A stretch of DNA of 64,000 nucleotides, from contig JAXDJX010000026.1 in NCBI GenBank assembly GCA_034667405.1, positions 1-64,000 of the forward strand, written 5' to 3'. The stretch comes from JANXVR01 sp034667405 (lineage in GTDB: Bacteria > Actinomycetota > UBA4738 > HRBIN12). The notes under the pieces are model-generated. The model was given only the letters and a program-made list of their open reading frames with translations. It was not told the origin of the DNA and searched no databases. Shown piece after piece: positions 9,112 through 16,235 of the stretch (position 1 is the stretch's first letter; the number at the start of each line of letters is the position of its first letter). The translations under genes and the position numbers were made by a program.

Positions 9112-9498
9112 CTAGGTCTTGCACTTCACGAGCCGCACGGTTGTTCCTGGCTTCTCCGGGCGGCCGCGCCGCAGCGAGAAGTCGTCGACGACAGCGGCCA
9201 TGAGGTGCAGACCTCGATGTCCCTGGCCGTCTTGCGACTCGTTCGGCATCGCCCGATAGACGCCATCGTCTTGCACGGTGATCTCAAGACAACTTCCCAC
9301 CAACGAGACACCCACGCGGATCTCTTTCGTCCCGCTATGCCGCATCGCGTTGGAGCAGGCCTCCGTCACCGCGAGTTGCAGATCTTGAACGAACTCCGTG
9401 AACGATCGACGCTCGGCCTCAACCGTAACGAACCGGCGTACGTCCGGTAACACCTCGGGCATGGGTGGAAACGTCTTGCGGACGGCTTGGACGCTCAT
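9112..9498 (-). CDS. RsbW-like anti-sigma regulatory ATPase
   Basis: The 128-residue protein is a GHKL-type ATPase of the anti-sigma/serine kinase group. The N-box (TEACSNAMRHS) and the D-x-G box (VQDDGV) are present, followed by GLHLMAAVVDDF and a C-terminal GTTVRLV strand, so ATP binding and kinase activity are likely. It overlaps the upstream STAS gene by 4 bp (9495-9498), the classic antagonist/kinase pair. Expected role: bind a sigma factor when the STAS partner is phosphorylated and release it otherwise. The cognate sigma factor could be the one at 22934-23695, but that is inference. Confidence 0.88.
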   Translation of the reverse strand: MSVQAVRKTFPPMPEVLPDVRRFVTVEAERRSFTEFVQDLQLAVTEACSNAMRHSGTKEIRVGVSLVGSCLEITVQDDGVYRAMPNESQDGQGHRGLHLMAAVVDDFSLRRGRPEKPGTTVRLVKCKT

Positions 9499-9815
9499 AC
9501 GCCTGAGTCCTCGATCTTGATCCCGAGATCCTTGATCCCCGCGATCTCCAGGATCTTCATGACATGCGGGTTGGGGGAGCGCAGGACGACCGACCCACGT
9601 TCGCCGAGAGCCCGATGGGTTTGGACGATCACCCGGATCCCGCTGCTATCCAAGAACCGAAGGTCGGAGAGCTCCAGTTGGATATCCCCCGGATCCACAC
9701 CTAAGGGTGCGAGTGCCTCCGTTGCACGGTCGCAGGAGGCTAGATCCAGTTCGCCTGTCAGGCGGGCACTTCGGGTCTCAGTGTCCACCTCGATGTCGAA
9801 TATCGGCTCGGTCAT
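9495..9815 (-). CDS. STAS-domain anti-sigma factor antagonist
   Basis: The 106-residue single-domain STAS protein contains LRFLDSSGIRVIV, where the first Ser after Asp is the usual phosphorylation site, and GELDLASCD near the N terminus. It should act as the switchable partner of the RsbW-like kinase encoded immediately downstream with a 4-bp overlap. In the unphosphorylated form it would sequester the kinase and free a sigma factor. The PP2C phosphatase convergent with this pair is the most likely reactivating enzyme. Confidence 0.88.
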   Translation of the reverse strand: MTEPIFDIEVDTETRSARLTGELDLASCDRATEALAPLGVDPGDIQLELSDLRFLDSSGIRVIVQTHRALGERGSVVLRSPNPHVMKILEIAGIKDLGIKIEDSGV

Positions 9816-9944
9816 GCGCCAACGCTACTGGCAGGGTGGTTCCTGGGCAACCGTCACGGCTCCCTCGCACGTCCCGGCCCAAGCGGATCTCTTCCGCGGG
9901 CCGCAGCTTTCGTGTAGCCTCCCACGTCGTCGAGAGGAGGCGCC

Positions 9945-10181
9945 GTGGAGATCGAGCGGAACCAGGAGATGGCCGGGACGGTTGCCGAAGCGGCGTTCGC
10001 CTCATCAACCGACGTAGCAGACACGATCCACGACGCCATCCAAGCTCACGAGCACAGCTCGGACCCCGATCCCGCCGTTGGTCGGCTCCTCGAAGAGGCG
10101 TCCGTCCAAGCGGAGCAGACGGTTGGCCGCACGGGATGGCTGCGCGCATGGTTCAGACGGATGCGCCGGACGAGTCGCTAG
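9945..10181 (+). CDS. Hypothetical protein, 78 residues
   Basis: The GTG start at 9945 has an ideal AGGAGG four bases upstream. The product is acidic and Ala-rich in the middle and ends in a basic, Trp-containing tail (GWLRAWFRRMRRTSR) that could contact membrane or nucleic acid. I recognise no family. Its stop interlocks with that of the convergent DUF2231 gene on CTAG at 10178-10181. Confidence 0.6.
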   Translation: MEIERNQEMAGTVAEAAFASSTDVADTIHDAIQAHEHSSDPDPAVGRLLEEASVQAEQTVGRTGWLRAWFRRMRRTSR

Positions 10182-10792
10182 CTCTTCTTCCCCGGCAACT
10201 GATCGACTTCGCTTTCGTCCCAAGCGGTTGAGCCCTTCAGCCCTTCGACGTTGAACTGATAGTCGAAGACGAGCGAGCCTCCGTAGCCGGCGCCATAGAC
10301 GACCAAGAGGCCTGCGAGCACTGAGAGCACCGTCGTCGGCAGCGTGGCGTAGTGCCGGTCGTACTGCCCCAGCCGAACGACGATGTCGATGATCACGATC
10401 ACGGTGACGGTCAGCATCACCGTCATATGCCAGTTCACCGTTCGCCATACCTGGGTGTGGCTCGCCTTGCCGATGGGACCTGTGTTCGGCCGGCGGTCGA
10501 GGCCCTTCCACCAGTCGAAGAACCCGGTGAGGGCGGCACCGAGGGAGAGCACGGCGCCCGGGATGATGACCCACGTTGCCGCGATGAACGCGTCCGCGGC
10601 CACTGTGGAGTCGGCCCCTTTCATCTTCCACACGATGTAAGAGACCAGGTCGAACGCGGCGGCAAGGATGTAGGCGACGATCGGGAAGTCGGTGAGCGGT
10701 GGGTGTGTGGGCTTCCCGGCCCAGCCGCGGATCCCTTTGAACTTCCTGCCCTTGAACGTGATCGACGGTTTGATCGAGAACAGTCTGGCCAC
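10178..10792 (-). CDS. DUF2231-family integral membrane protein
   Basis: The 204-residue protein has a short basic N-terminal segment, then about four membrane segments (roughly 40-60, 75-95, 122-142 and 152-175). The pattern HPPLTDFPIV before the first segment is typical of DUF2231 proteins, which are common in actinobacterial stress regions. The segment LTGFFDWWKGLDRR lies at a membrane boundary. No catalytic motif is visible, and the biochemical role of this family is unknown to me. Confidence 0.75.
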   Translation of the reverse strand: MARLFSIKPSITFKGRKFKGIRGWAGKPTHPPLTDFPIVAYILAAAFDLVSYIVWKMKGADSTVAADAFIAATWVIIPGAVLSLGAALTGFFDWWKGLDRRPNTGPIGKASHTQVWRTVNWHMTVMLTVTVIVIIDIVVRLGQYDRHYATLPTTVLSVLAGLLVVYGAGYGGSLVFDYQFNVEGLKGSTAWDESEVDQLPGKKS

Positions 10793-10840
10793 AACTCCAC
10801 CCCTTATCGGTCGCTAGCGGAACGTTCGCCGAAACCTACC

Positions 10841-11140
10841 TCAGCTGTGGGGTTGGCAGGGCGGCAAGTTGTCGAGATTGTCGGTCGGCGTGTCGTCAGC
10901 GTGAGTCGTGATGTACGGCGTCGCCGGGCAGCCCGGGTGCTTGCAGTGCTCTATCTTGTGGATGGGGGCGTGGTCGGTCCCGTCGAACGTCCTCCAGTGG
11001 TCGCCGGCGTCGATGCTGTCCACGACCTCCCGGCGGCTGTAGTACGTACCGTCCTCGGTGCACACACCCTGGATGTGCGTGTGAGCTCCACCGCTATTCG
11101 TGCCTGCCATCCTCACGTGTGTCGCCGTCTTCACGGCCAT
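10841..11140 (-). CDS. DUF3892-like protein, 99 residues
   Basis: The start at 11140 was chosen because GGGGG lies five bases upstream; a start five codons earlier is possible. The segment containing GGAHTHIQGV, YYSRREVVDSIDAG and WRTF matches the compact fold seen in DUF3892 proteins, here followed by a HCKHPGCP metal-binding-like motif. It lies between membrane-protein genes of the stress region on the same strand. The molecular function is unknown. Confidence 0.65.
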   Translation of the reverse strand: MAVKTATHVRMAGTNSGGAHTHIQGVCTEDGTYYSRREVVDSIDAGDHWRTFDGTDHAPIHKIEHCKHPGCPATPYITTHADDTPTDNLDNLPPCQPHS

Positions 11141-11242
11141 GCGGACCCCCTTCATCGGCGCGGCTCAGACCGGCAACGTGCCTCACCGGGAAACCCCTTG
11201 TCAAGCCGCCGGCCGGTCAGATCCGAGATCGTCCCGAGGTCT

Positions 11243-11659
11243 TCAGCCGGCTGCGGTGTGTGCCTTCGTCAACTCGTGGATAGACTTCGTGAGCTCGAGG
11301 ATCTGGTTCGACAGGGCGATGAGTTCTTCGTTCTGCTTCTCCTCGTTCTGCACCAGACGCCATTCCTGATCGGCCAGATGAACCCTGGCCTCGTCCTGGC
11401 GGTTCTGGCTGATCATCACGAACGTCGATAGGAAGATGGCCTCCAGCGAGACGATCATGGTGAGCAGCCCGAACGGGTAATCCTCGACGCGGAGTCCGAT
11501 CCACACCGCGAACCACGCGATGTGGATGTAGACGAACTTCATGGAACCGGCGAAGGTGGTGATCGCATCCGCGATCCGGTTCTGGGCGCTCATCGCGCGC
11601 TCTTCGCCGTACTCCAGCAGGCCGGGGTGTCCGGTGCGCTTCGGTGATGCGTCCGCCAC
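11243..11659 (-). CDS. DUF1003-family membrane protein
   Basis: The 138-residue product has a soluble N-terminal stretch, two membrane helices (about 38-58 and 62-85) and a long charged C-terminal coiled-coil-like helix rich in Gln and Glu. The first helix with FVYIHIAWFAVWIG and the second with SLEAIFLSTFVMISQNR are characteristic of DUF1003. The GTG at 11659 is preferred because AGGAGG lies four bases before it. The role is unknown. Confidence 0.8.
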   Translation of the reverse strand: MADASPKRTGHPGLLEYGEERAMSAQNRIADAITTFAGSMKFVYIHIAWFAVWIGLRVEDYPFGLLTMIVSLEAIFLSTFVMISQNRQDEARVHLADQEWRLVQNEEKQNEELIALSNQILELTKSIHELTKAHTAAG

Positions 11660-11687
11660 TGGGCCTCCTTCGTCCGTCAACTACCTG

Positions 11688-11699
11688 GACTCTAGAGTC
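11688..11699. promoter_or_regulatory. 12-bp perfect palindrome upstream of the DUF1003 gene
   Basis: GACTCTAGAGTC reads the same on both strands and sits about 29 bases before the GTG start of the DUF1003 gene. It could be a dimeric regulator site. A single 12-bp palindrome can also arise by chance. Confidence 0.2.
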
Positions 11700-11725
11700 G
11701 GGTGGCACCCGGTTCCAGTCTCGCC

Positions 11726-12673
11726 TCAGGAAGCCCCACGAGCGGCGCGCTTGTCTTCGTACATCGTGGCCATGGCGTCGAGCGCAGGCAGGAAGTTCAT
11801 CGTGGCCTCCCTGGCAGCTTCGGCCTCTTCGGAGAGGCCGGTCAGCGTGTCGATCTTCCAGTGCTTGAACAGGACGGGCATCACCACCTGATCGTGGTGG
11901 ATCCGAAGGTCATAGATCCCGTTCTTCGCGATCTCGATGGCCTTGGCCCGGAACTCGGGGATGTCGATCCCGGGCATGGCGAACCCGATGACCTGACGGC
12001 TGATGGCGAGCATCATCGCGGAGGGGTCGACCTCGAGCGCCGCCTTGCCCAGTTCGCGATAGAAGACGTAGTGGAGGTTCTCGTCGGTCGCGATCCGTGC
12101 TGTGAGCTTCTCGATGAGTGGGTCGCGCGTGAAGATCCCGGTGTTGCGGTGGGCGATCCGCGTGGCGAGCTCCTGGAGCGTCGTGTACGCGATGCCGTCG
12201 AGCGGGTTGGAGAACGACCCACCGTTCTCCGGGTAGAAGCCGCGACTCACCTGATCCATCCGGCCGCGCTCCAATGCGACAGGATCCATGCCGCGCGTCA
12301 CGGTCAGATAATCCCTCAGCACGTTGGCGTGGCGGCCCTCTTCCGCAGTCCAGCGGCGAACCCATTCGCCCCAGGCGCCGTCCTTGCCGAACGTCTCCCA
12401 GATGGCGAGATGGTAGAAGGGCAGATTGTCCTCGGTAAGGAGATTGACCTCCAGGGCGGTTCGCGTGATCGCATTCAGGTCGCTGTCGGCCTCTTCCCAG
12501 GGTTCGTCGACGTAGTTCCTGCCGACCTCATACGGCACGTACTCATGCGGGAACCACTCGGTGGCAAGGGAAAGATGTGTTGCGAGCCCAAGGCGGACCG
12601 TCGGCTCAAGCTCCGCGAGGAGGTTGCGCGGCGATAGGCTTGGATCCGTTCGCTTACCGTTCGTCGTGACCAT
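11726..12673 (-). CDS. Acyl-ACP desaturase (type 2 fatty acid desaturase)
   Basis: The 315-residue soluble diiron protein carries the ligand motifs of stearoyl-ACP desaturases: Glu81 in LTEDNLP, E112-x-x-H115 in AEEGRH and E198-x-x-H201 in DENLH. It would introduce a double bond into an acyl chain bound to acyl carrier protein, so adjusting membrane fluidity; it would need ferredoxin or another reductant. Length and motif spacing are close to mycobacterial DesA-type proteins. It stands alone on its transcript, with an inverted repeat 89-113 bases upstream that could be an operator. Confidence 0.9.
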   Translation of the reverse strand: MVTTNGKRTDPSLSPRNLLAELEPTVRLGLATHLSLATEWFPHEYVPYEVGRNYVDEPWEEADSDLNAITRTALEVNLLTEDNLPFYHLAIWETFGKDGAWGEWVRRWTAEEGRHANVLRDYLTVTRGMDPVALERGRMDQVSRGFYPENGGSFSNPLDGIAYTTLQELATRIAHRNTGIFTRDPLIEKLTARIATDENLHYVFYRELGKAALEVDPSAMMLAISRQVIGFAMPGIDIPEFRAKAIEIAKNGIYDLRIHHDQVVMPVLFKHWKIDTLTGLSEEAEAAREATMNFLPALDAMATMYEDKRAARGAS

Positions 12674-12761
12674 GACGTTCCCTAGGTTCGGTTCGTCAGC
12701 CGGGCGCTAGGGCTGATCCGGGTGGTGACCGGGGATGCGGGCCACCGTTGCCTCACAGGAG

Positions 12762-12786
12762 TACATGTGAGTCTTTCAAGTGTACG
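12762..12786. promoter_or_regulatory. Candidate operator dyad upstream of the desaturase
   Basis: The left arm GTACATGTGA (12762-12771) and right arm TCAAGTGTAC (12777-12786) match as inverted repeats at 8 of 10 positions around a 5-base centre. The dyad lies 89-113 bases before the desaturase ATG. The size fits a TetR-like dimer site. No regulator gene for it is in the window. Confidence 0.35.
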
Positions 12787-12976
12787 GCCACCAGGGAGCG
12801 AAGGCACGTTCCCTTCCGGCCAACCACATTCGACCGGGCCCGTCGATATCAGGTTCATCCGTTCGATCCCGGCGTGGCGGGCGCGCTTTCCCACTCATCG
12901 TGACCGCCTTGGTCAAGCCCGGCCTGAACAAGGGGAAACCGCTCTTCAGGCGGAACCTGGAACGTACGGCCTAGCG

Positions 12977-13018
12977 ACACCGGAAAGGCCGGTCCCAGAG
13001 GACCGGCCCTTCTGGTGT
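12977..13018. terminator. Terminator-like hairpin
   Basis: A 9-bp GC stem, GGCCGGTCC with GGACCGGCC around the loop CAGA, extends after one mismatch to ACACCGGAA paired with TTCTGGTGT. It lies 19 bases beyond the stop of the small minus-strand gene at 13037-13189 and so probably ends that transcript. There is no clear U-run on that strand. Confidence 0.5.
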
Positions 13019-13036
13019 TCTCTGCCACGGCGTGTC

Positions 13037-13189
13037 TCATTCAGGCGCTAACCCGCTGCCGATGTTCTCGGCTGCCTCGACCAACGAGATCTTCGCCGCG
13101 TCGGCCGCACGTTGCAGATCGTCCTGCGTGATGTTGTCCTCGTTACCGTGCTTCTCGTTGGGTTCACCGCAACCGCATGACAAACACAT
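13037..13189 (-). CDS. Small cysteine-rich protein, 50 residues
   Basis: ATG at 13189 follows GAGGAGGAACCGAT, giving a clear ribosome binding site, and the frame ends TGA at 13037. The product begins MCLSCGCGEPNEKHGN, a CxxCxC cluster plus His that could bind a metal, and continues as one acidic amphipathic helix (ITQDDLQRAADAAKISLVEAAENI). I recall similar unnamed short proteins from actinobacteria and cyanobacteria. A sigma-F-like promoter (13224-13249) stands 35 bases upstream, so it is likely a stress gene. The role is unknown. Confidence 0.7.
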   Translation of the reverse strand: MCLSCGCGEPNEKHGNEDNITQDDLQRAADAAKISLVEAAENIGSGLAPE

Positions 13190-13223
13190 ATCGGTTCCTC
13201 CTCGACGATCTGGTCTCGCTGAC

Positions 13224-13249
13224 GTACCCGTAGCACGGCCCCGACAAAC
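13224..13249 (-). promoter_or_regulatory. Sigma-F/B-type promoter for the 50-residue protein
   Basis: On the minus strand GTTT (13249-13246) is followed after 16 bases by GGGTAC (13229-13224), close to the GTTT-N15/16-GGGTAT consensus of sigma-B/F factors. The start codon is 35 bases downstream. Confidence 0.55.
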
Positions 13250-13284
13250 CCATATGCTGTTGGGAACCGACCGGGGGAGTGGGG

Positions 13285-13593
13285 ATGGGGACAGCAGGGA
13301 CCGGCAGAACGGGTGGCGTCTCGGACCCCGACGGAACCCGGTGTCCCATCTGCGGCGAAGGAAATCTCGTGGAGATCGCCTATCAAGCCGCGGGTGAGTT
13401 CGAACCTACCCACCAACCCGACAGCGTCGAAGTGCAGGTGTTCTCGTGCGGGCACCGGGTGCCGGGCGCCCAGCTGTCCGTTGCGGATCCGGAACGGCTG
13501 AACGTCGAACGTCGCACCAGCGAAGACACCGTCGACCCTGTTCCCGAGGACACCGGATCCGACGGAAACCCTTCCGAAACGCCCGCGAGCTGA
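13285..13593 (+). CDS. Zinc-ribbon-like small protein, 102 residues
   Basis: The ATG at 13285 has GGGGGA six bases upstream; a GTG at 13279 is the alternative. RCPICGEGNLVEIAY near residues 18-32 and SCGHRVPGAQL near 60 supply a CxxC and a lone Cys-x-His that may form a zinc knuckle. The C terminus is acidic and Pro/Ser-rich, probably disordered. No family is recognised. Confidence 0.55.
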   Translation: MGTAGTGRTGGVSDPDGTRCPICGEGNLVEIAYQAAGEFEPTHQPDSVEVQVFSCGHRVPGAQLSVADPERLNVERRTSEDTVDPVPEDTGSDGNPSETPAS

Positions 13594-13597
13594 CGCT

Positions 13598-14650
13598 TCA
13601 AGCAGCGACTGCAGCCGGGGCGTCCTCGTCGCGAAGGAGTGCCAACACCGCCCGTTCGAGTTCTTCTTGGGGAGCGGCCGCGGTCACATCGTCGATCGAA
13701 AGGGTTACTCCCTCGTCCATGTATCGCTCAAGCACCCGCGGGTCGACATAAGATCGTCGGCATACCGCGGGGGTGTTGCCGAGATGACCCGCGACCTCTT
13801 TGACCGTCTGGGCGACGGCGCGCTTGCGCGCGGTCTCCGACGTGGGAACCGGGGTGCGGCCCGCCAGGTCGACGGCGGCCAACACCGTTGCGTGCCATGT
13901 TCGGAAATCCTTGGCAGAGAACTCATCTCCTGCAACATCTTTCACGTACGCGTTGATGTCGACCGACCGAACGTCTCGCCACGTTTCGCCCTCGCGGTAG
14001 GCGAGGAACTCCTCGCCATCCCGACGGCGACGTAACGTGCGCAGGACGGGTAGGAGGGACGGGTCGGAGATCTCACGGACATGCCGTACCCCCGACTTGC
14101 CCACGAAATCGAACACCGCCGACTCGCGGCCGACACAGACATGGTCCTTCAGTAGGGTCGCTAACCCGAAGGAACCGTTCGCTTCGGCGTAGTCCTCCGA
14201 GCCGATGCGGAAGAGTCCACGCTCCAACAAGCGGACCGCGCAGGCCAGCACGCGCTCACGGGGATATCCCCGCCTACGGAGGTCCTTGGCGACCTGAGCG
14301 CGGGCCTCGGGAAGTCGTTCCGCGAACCGTTCGATGTGCTCGAACTTCTGACGTTCGCGCTCGGCCAACCACCTGTCGTGATATCGGTACTGCCGCCGGC
14401 CCGCGTCATCGGTTCCCACCGCTTGAAGATGGCCACGTTCGTCGGCGCAGATCCAGACATCCTTCCATGCAGGGGGGAGCACGAGGGCACGCGCGCGCTC
14501 AACTGCGGCGTCGTCGGTGATGCGGCGGCCGTCGGCGTCGAGGTAGATGAACCCTTTCCCGCATCGGCGCCGCGTGAAGCCCGGGTCCGCCGGCGTCGAC
14601 CGCCGGATCCTCCGAGAGCTGCCGATGCCGGAAGAAACGGCGGTTTGCAT
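13598..14650 (-). CDS. DNA topoisomerase IB
   Basis: The 350-residue protein has the poxvirus/bacterial topoisomerase IB layout: an N-terminal clamp with PPAWKDVWICADERGHLQA and a C-terminal catalytic domain. The catalytic elements are RIGSEDYAEANGSFGL, FVGKSGV, the FRTWHAT helix and Tyr301 in CRRSYVDPRV. It relaxes supercoils through a 3'-phosphotyrosyl intermediate. Its ATG overlaps the TGA of the upstream gene by one base (TGATG), so translation is probably coupled, and both would be driven by the sigma-F-like promoter at 15003-15027. Confidence 0.92.
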   Translation of the reverse strand: MQTAVSSGIGSSRRIRRSTPADPGFTRRRCGKGFIYLDADGRRITDDAAVERARALVLPPAWKDVWICADERGHLQAVGTDDAGRRQYRYHDRWLAERERQKFEHIERFAERLPEARAQVAKDLRRRGYPRERVLACAVRLLERGLFRIGSEDYAEANGSFGLATLLKDHVCVGRESAVFDFVGKSGVRHVREISDPSLLPVLRTLRRRRDGEEFLAYREGETWRDVRSVDINAYVKDVAGDEFSAKDFRTWHATVLAAVDLAGRTPVPTSETARKRAVAQTVKEVAGHLGNTPAVCRRSYVDPRVLERYMDEGVTLSIDDVTAAAPQEELERAVLALLRDEDAPAAVAA

Positions 14651-14979
14651 CAGCGATCGCCCAAGGCACGCTGGAGTTCGGCCTTGGTCATGGTCGAGCG
14701 GCCTTTAACCCCGTGTTGCTTCGCTTCGTTGTAGAGCTGGTCGTAGGTGCGGCCTTTGGGGCCACCGTGTGAACGCAGCCCGCCGCGTCGGCCCGACGAG
14801 ATGTCATCCGTGGATGTCCGGCTCGCCGTGCGGGATTCCCCGGCACGGGCTCGCTCCTTGTTCACGGTTCGCGCGGCGATCTCTTCCGCCGTGTCTTCGT
14901 TCTTGCCCTGATCCTCGAGGCTCTCCTTGATGTGCTCGTACTGACGTTCCCGCTTCGCCGACCATGCTTTCTGTGGCAC
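14650..14979 (-). CDS. Rho N-terminal-like/SAP-like small protein
   Basis: The GTG at 14979 is preferred because GGAGG lies 7-8 bases upstream, giving the usual start MPQKAWSAKRERQYEHIKE. Residues about 10-50 are a charged helix with EEIAARTVNKERA. The C-terminal 35 residues (TYDQLYNEAKQHGV, MTKAELQRALG) resemble the small helical fold of the Rho N-terminal domain, which binds nucleic acid. Such proteins are often labelled plasmid stabilisation proteins without proof. It is coupled to topoisomerase IB and preceded by a sigma-F-like promoter, so a DNA-protective stress role is plausible. Confidence 0.7.
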   Translation of the reverse strand: MPQKAWSAKRERQYEHIKESLEDQGKNEDTAEEIAARTVNKERARAGESRTASRTSTDDISSGRRGGLRSHGGPKGRTYDQLYNEAKQHGVKGRSTMTKAELQRALGDR

Positions 14980-15002
14980 GCCGATCACCTCCGACAGAGG
15001 GT

Positions 15003-15027
15003 ATTCCCGCGCGTGCGCGACCGAAAC
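15003..15027 (-). promoter_or_regulatory. Sigma-F/B-type promoter for the Rho-N-like/topoisomerase IB pair
   Basis: On the minus strand GTTT (15027-15024) is followed after 15 bases by GGGAAT (15008-15003). This differs at one position from the GGGTAT consensus and lies about 24 bases before the chosen start codon. Confidence 0.45.
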
Positions 15028-15038
15028 CCGAAGGGTCT

Positions 15039-16235
15039 TCAGATCTCGTGCCGAAGCGGTTTCGTCAATCGCTCAAGGACGCGCTGACCAACGGGGCGAT
15101 CGGCCCACCTTCCGGGGGCGATCGCCTCACTCCGCTCCAGATCCTCTTCGAACTGCCGGTCCAGGATGGTCACGAGCTCCTCGTCGAGGACCACAAGGTT
15201 GATCTCCTCATCGAGTTCGGTCGAGCGGGCGTTGAAGTTGGCCGAGCCGATGTTCGCGACGAGTCCGTCCACGGTCATCATCTTCGCGTGCAGCATCGAC
15301 GGCTGGAAGTTCCAGATCCGGATGCCGCAGTCCATCAGCTCCTCGTACGCCGATTCCGCAGCCACCTGCACGAACCGCTTATCGGCGTGGGGTCCCGGGA
15401 GCAGGATCTCCACGTCGACGCCCCGGTTGGCTGCCCCGCAGAGCTGGTCGATGAGCTGCTGGTCAGGTACGAAGTAGGCGGTCGCGATGCGAAGTCGCTG
15501 CTCGGCCTTCTGGAGCAGCGTCAGATACAAGGTTGTGATGTCGCTCCAGCCCGATTCGGAGGCCCCCCGAACGCACTGGATAACGCTCTCACCCGGCTGT
15601 GGATGCGTCGGGAAGCGATCGACCGAGTCATCGAAGAGCGCCGGGTCCGTTTCGGCCCAATTGTCCAGGAACGCCGCGCGGAGCCCGTCAACGGCGGGCC
15701 CGATCACCCGGAAATGGGTGTCCCTCCATTCGCGCTCATTCCGCGCGTCGCCGTTCCACTCGTCGGCGATCCCGACCCCGCCGGTGAAGCCGACTGACTC
15801 GTCGGTGATCATGACCTTGCGATGCGTCCGATGGTTCATCTTCGAGGGCTCGAAGCGCCGCAGCTGCCGGAACCAGTGGACCATCACACCGGCGCCCTCC
15901 ATGAGTTCGATGAGCGGCCGATCGATGGGATGCGCGCCCCACCCGTCCAACAGGACGCGGACCCGCACCCCTTCGCGAGCGCGTGCTGCAAGCGCCTGCG
16001 CGAACGTCGTCCCGATCTCGCCGCTCCAGTACACGAACGTGAGGAAATCGATGGTGTGCTGGGCCTGTGCGATCGCCTCGAGCATGGCGGGAAAGATCTC
16101 GACGCCGTTGCGCAGGACATCGACACGGTTGCCCTCGGTCGCCGGAACCCCGATGACTCCCTCCAGGGTGCGGCGAAGGGATGCCGTCCGGTCGTCGTCG
16201 GACCGAGTGGACGGCGTAGGCATCGTGCTTGTCAT
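15039..16235 (-). CDS. Phospholipase D-like cardiolipin synthase
   Basis: The 398-residue protein has two HKD motifs, H138-x-K140-x4-D145 (HRKVMITDE) and H316-x-K318-x4-D323 (HAKMMTVDG), each followed by a Gly/Ser-rich stretch. There is no N-terminal membrane pair, so it resembles soluble ClsB-type synthases. It may condense phosphatidyl groups to cardiolipin or a related lipid. It is the last gene of a four-gene operon with 4-bp overlaps (PAP2, lipid kinase, YihY, PLD), which points to a coordinated role in remodelling phospholipids. Confidence 0.85.
   Translation of the reverse strand: MTSTMPTPSTRSDDDRTASLRRTLEGVIGVPATEGNRVDVLRNGVEIFPAMLEAIAQAQHTIDFLTFVYWSGEIGTTFAQALAARAREGVRVRVLLDGWGAHPIDRPLIELMEGAGVMVHWFRQLRRFEPSKMNHRTHRKVMITDESVGFTGGVGIADEWNGDARNEREWRDTHFRVIGPAVDGLRAAFLDNWAETDPALFDDSVDRFPTHPQPGESVIQCVRGASESGWSDITTLYLTLLQKAEQRLRIATAYFVPDQQLIDQLCGAANRGVDVEILLPGPHADKRFVQVAAESAYEELMDCGIRIWNFQPSMLHAKMMTVDGLVANIGSANFNARSTELDEEINLVVLDEELVTILDRQFEEDLERSEAIAPGRWADRPVGQRVLERLTKPLRHEI

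Larger units (their letters stand above)
12674..13036. other. Gene-free stretch between the desaturase and a small cysteine-rich gene
   Basis: No supported coding region was found here. Short frames on both strands lack ribosome binding sites. The stretch contains a GTACA...TGTAC dyad and a strong hairpin next to the end of the small gene at 13037-13189. The rest shows no recognisable structure. Confidence 0.6.

Noticed and set aside
12904..12975. 24-codon plus-strand frame before the hairpin at 12977-13018
   Set aside because: The GTG has no ribosome binding site and the product matches nothing. The hairpin is better explained as the end of the minus-strand gene at 13037-13189.
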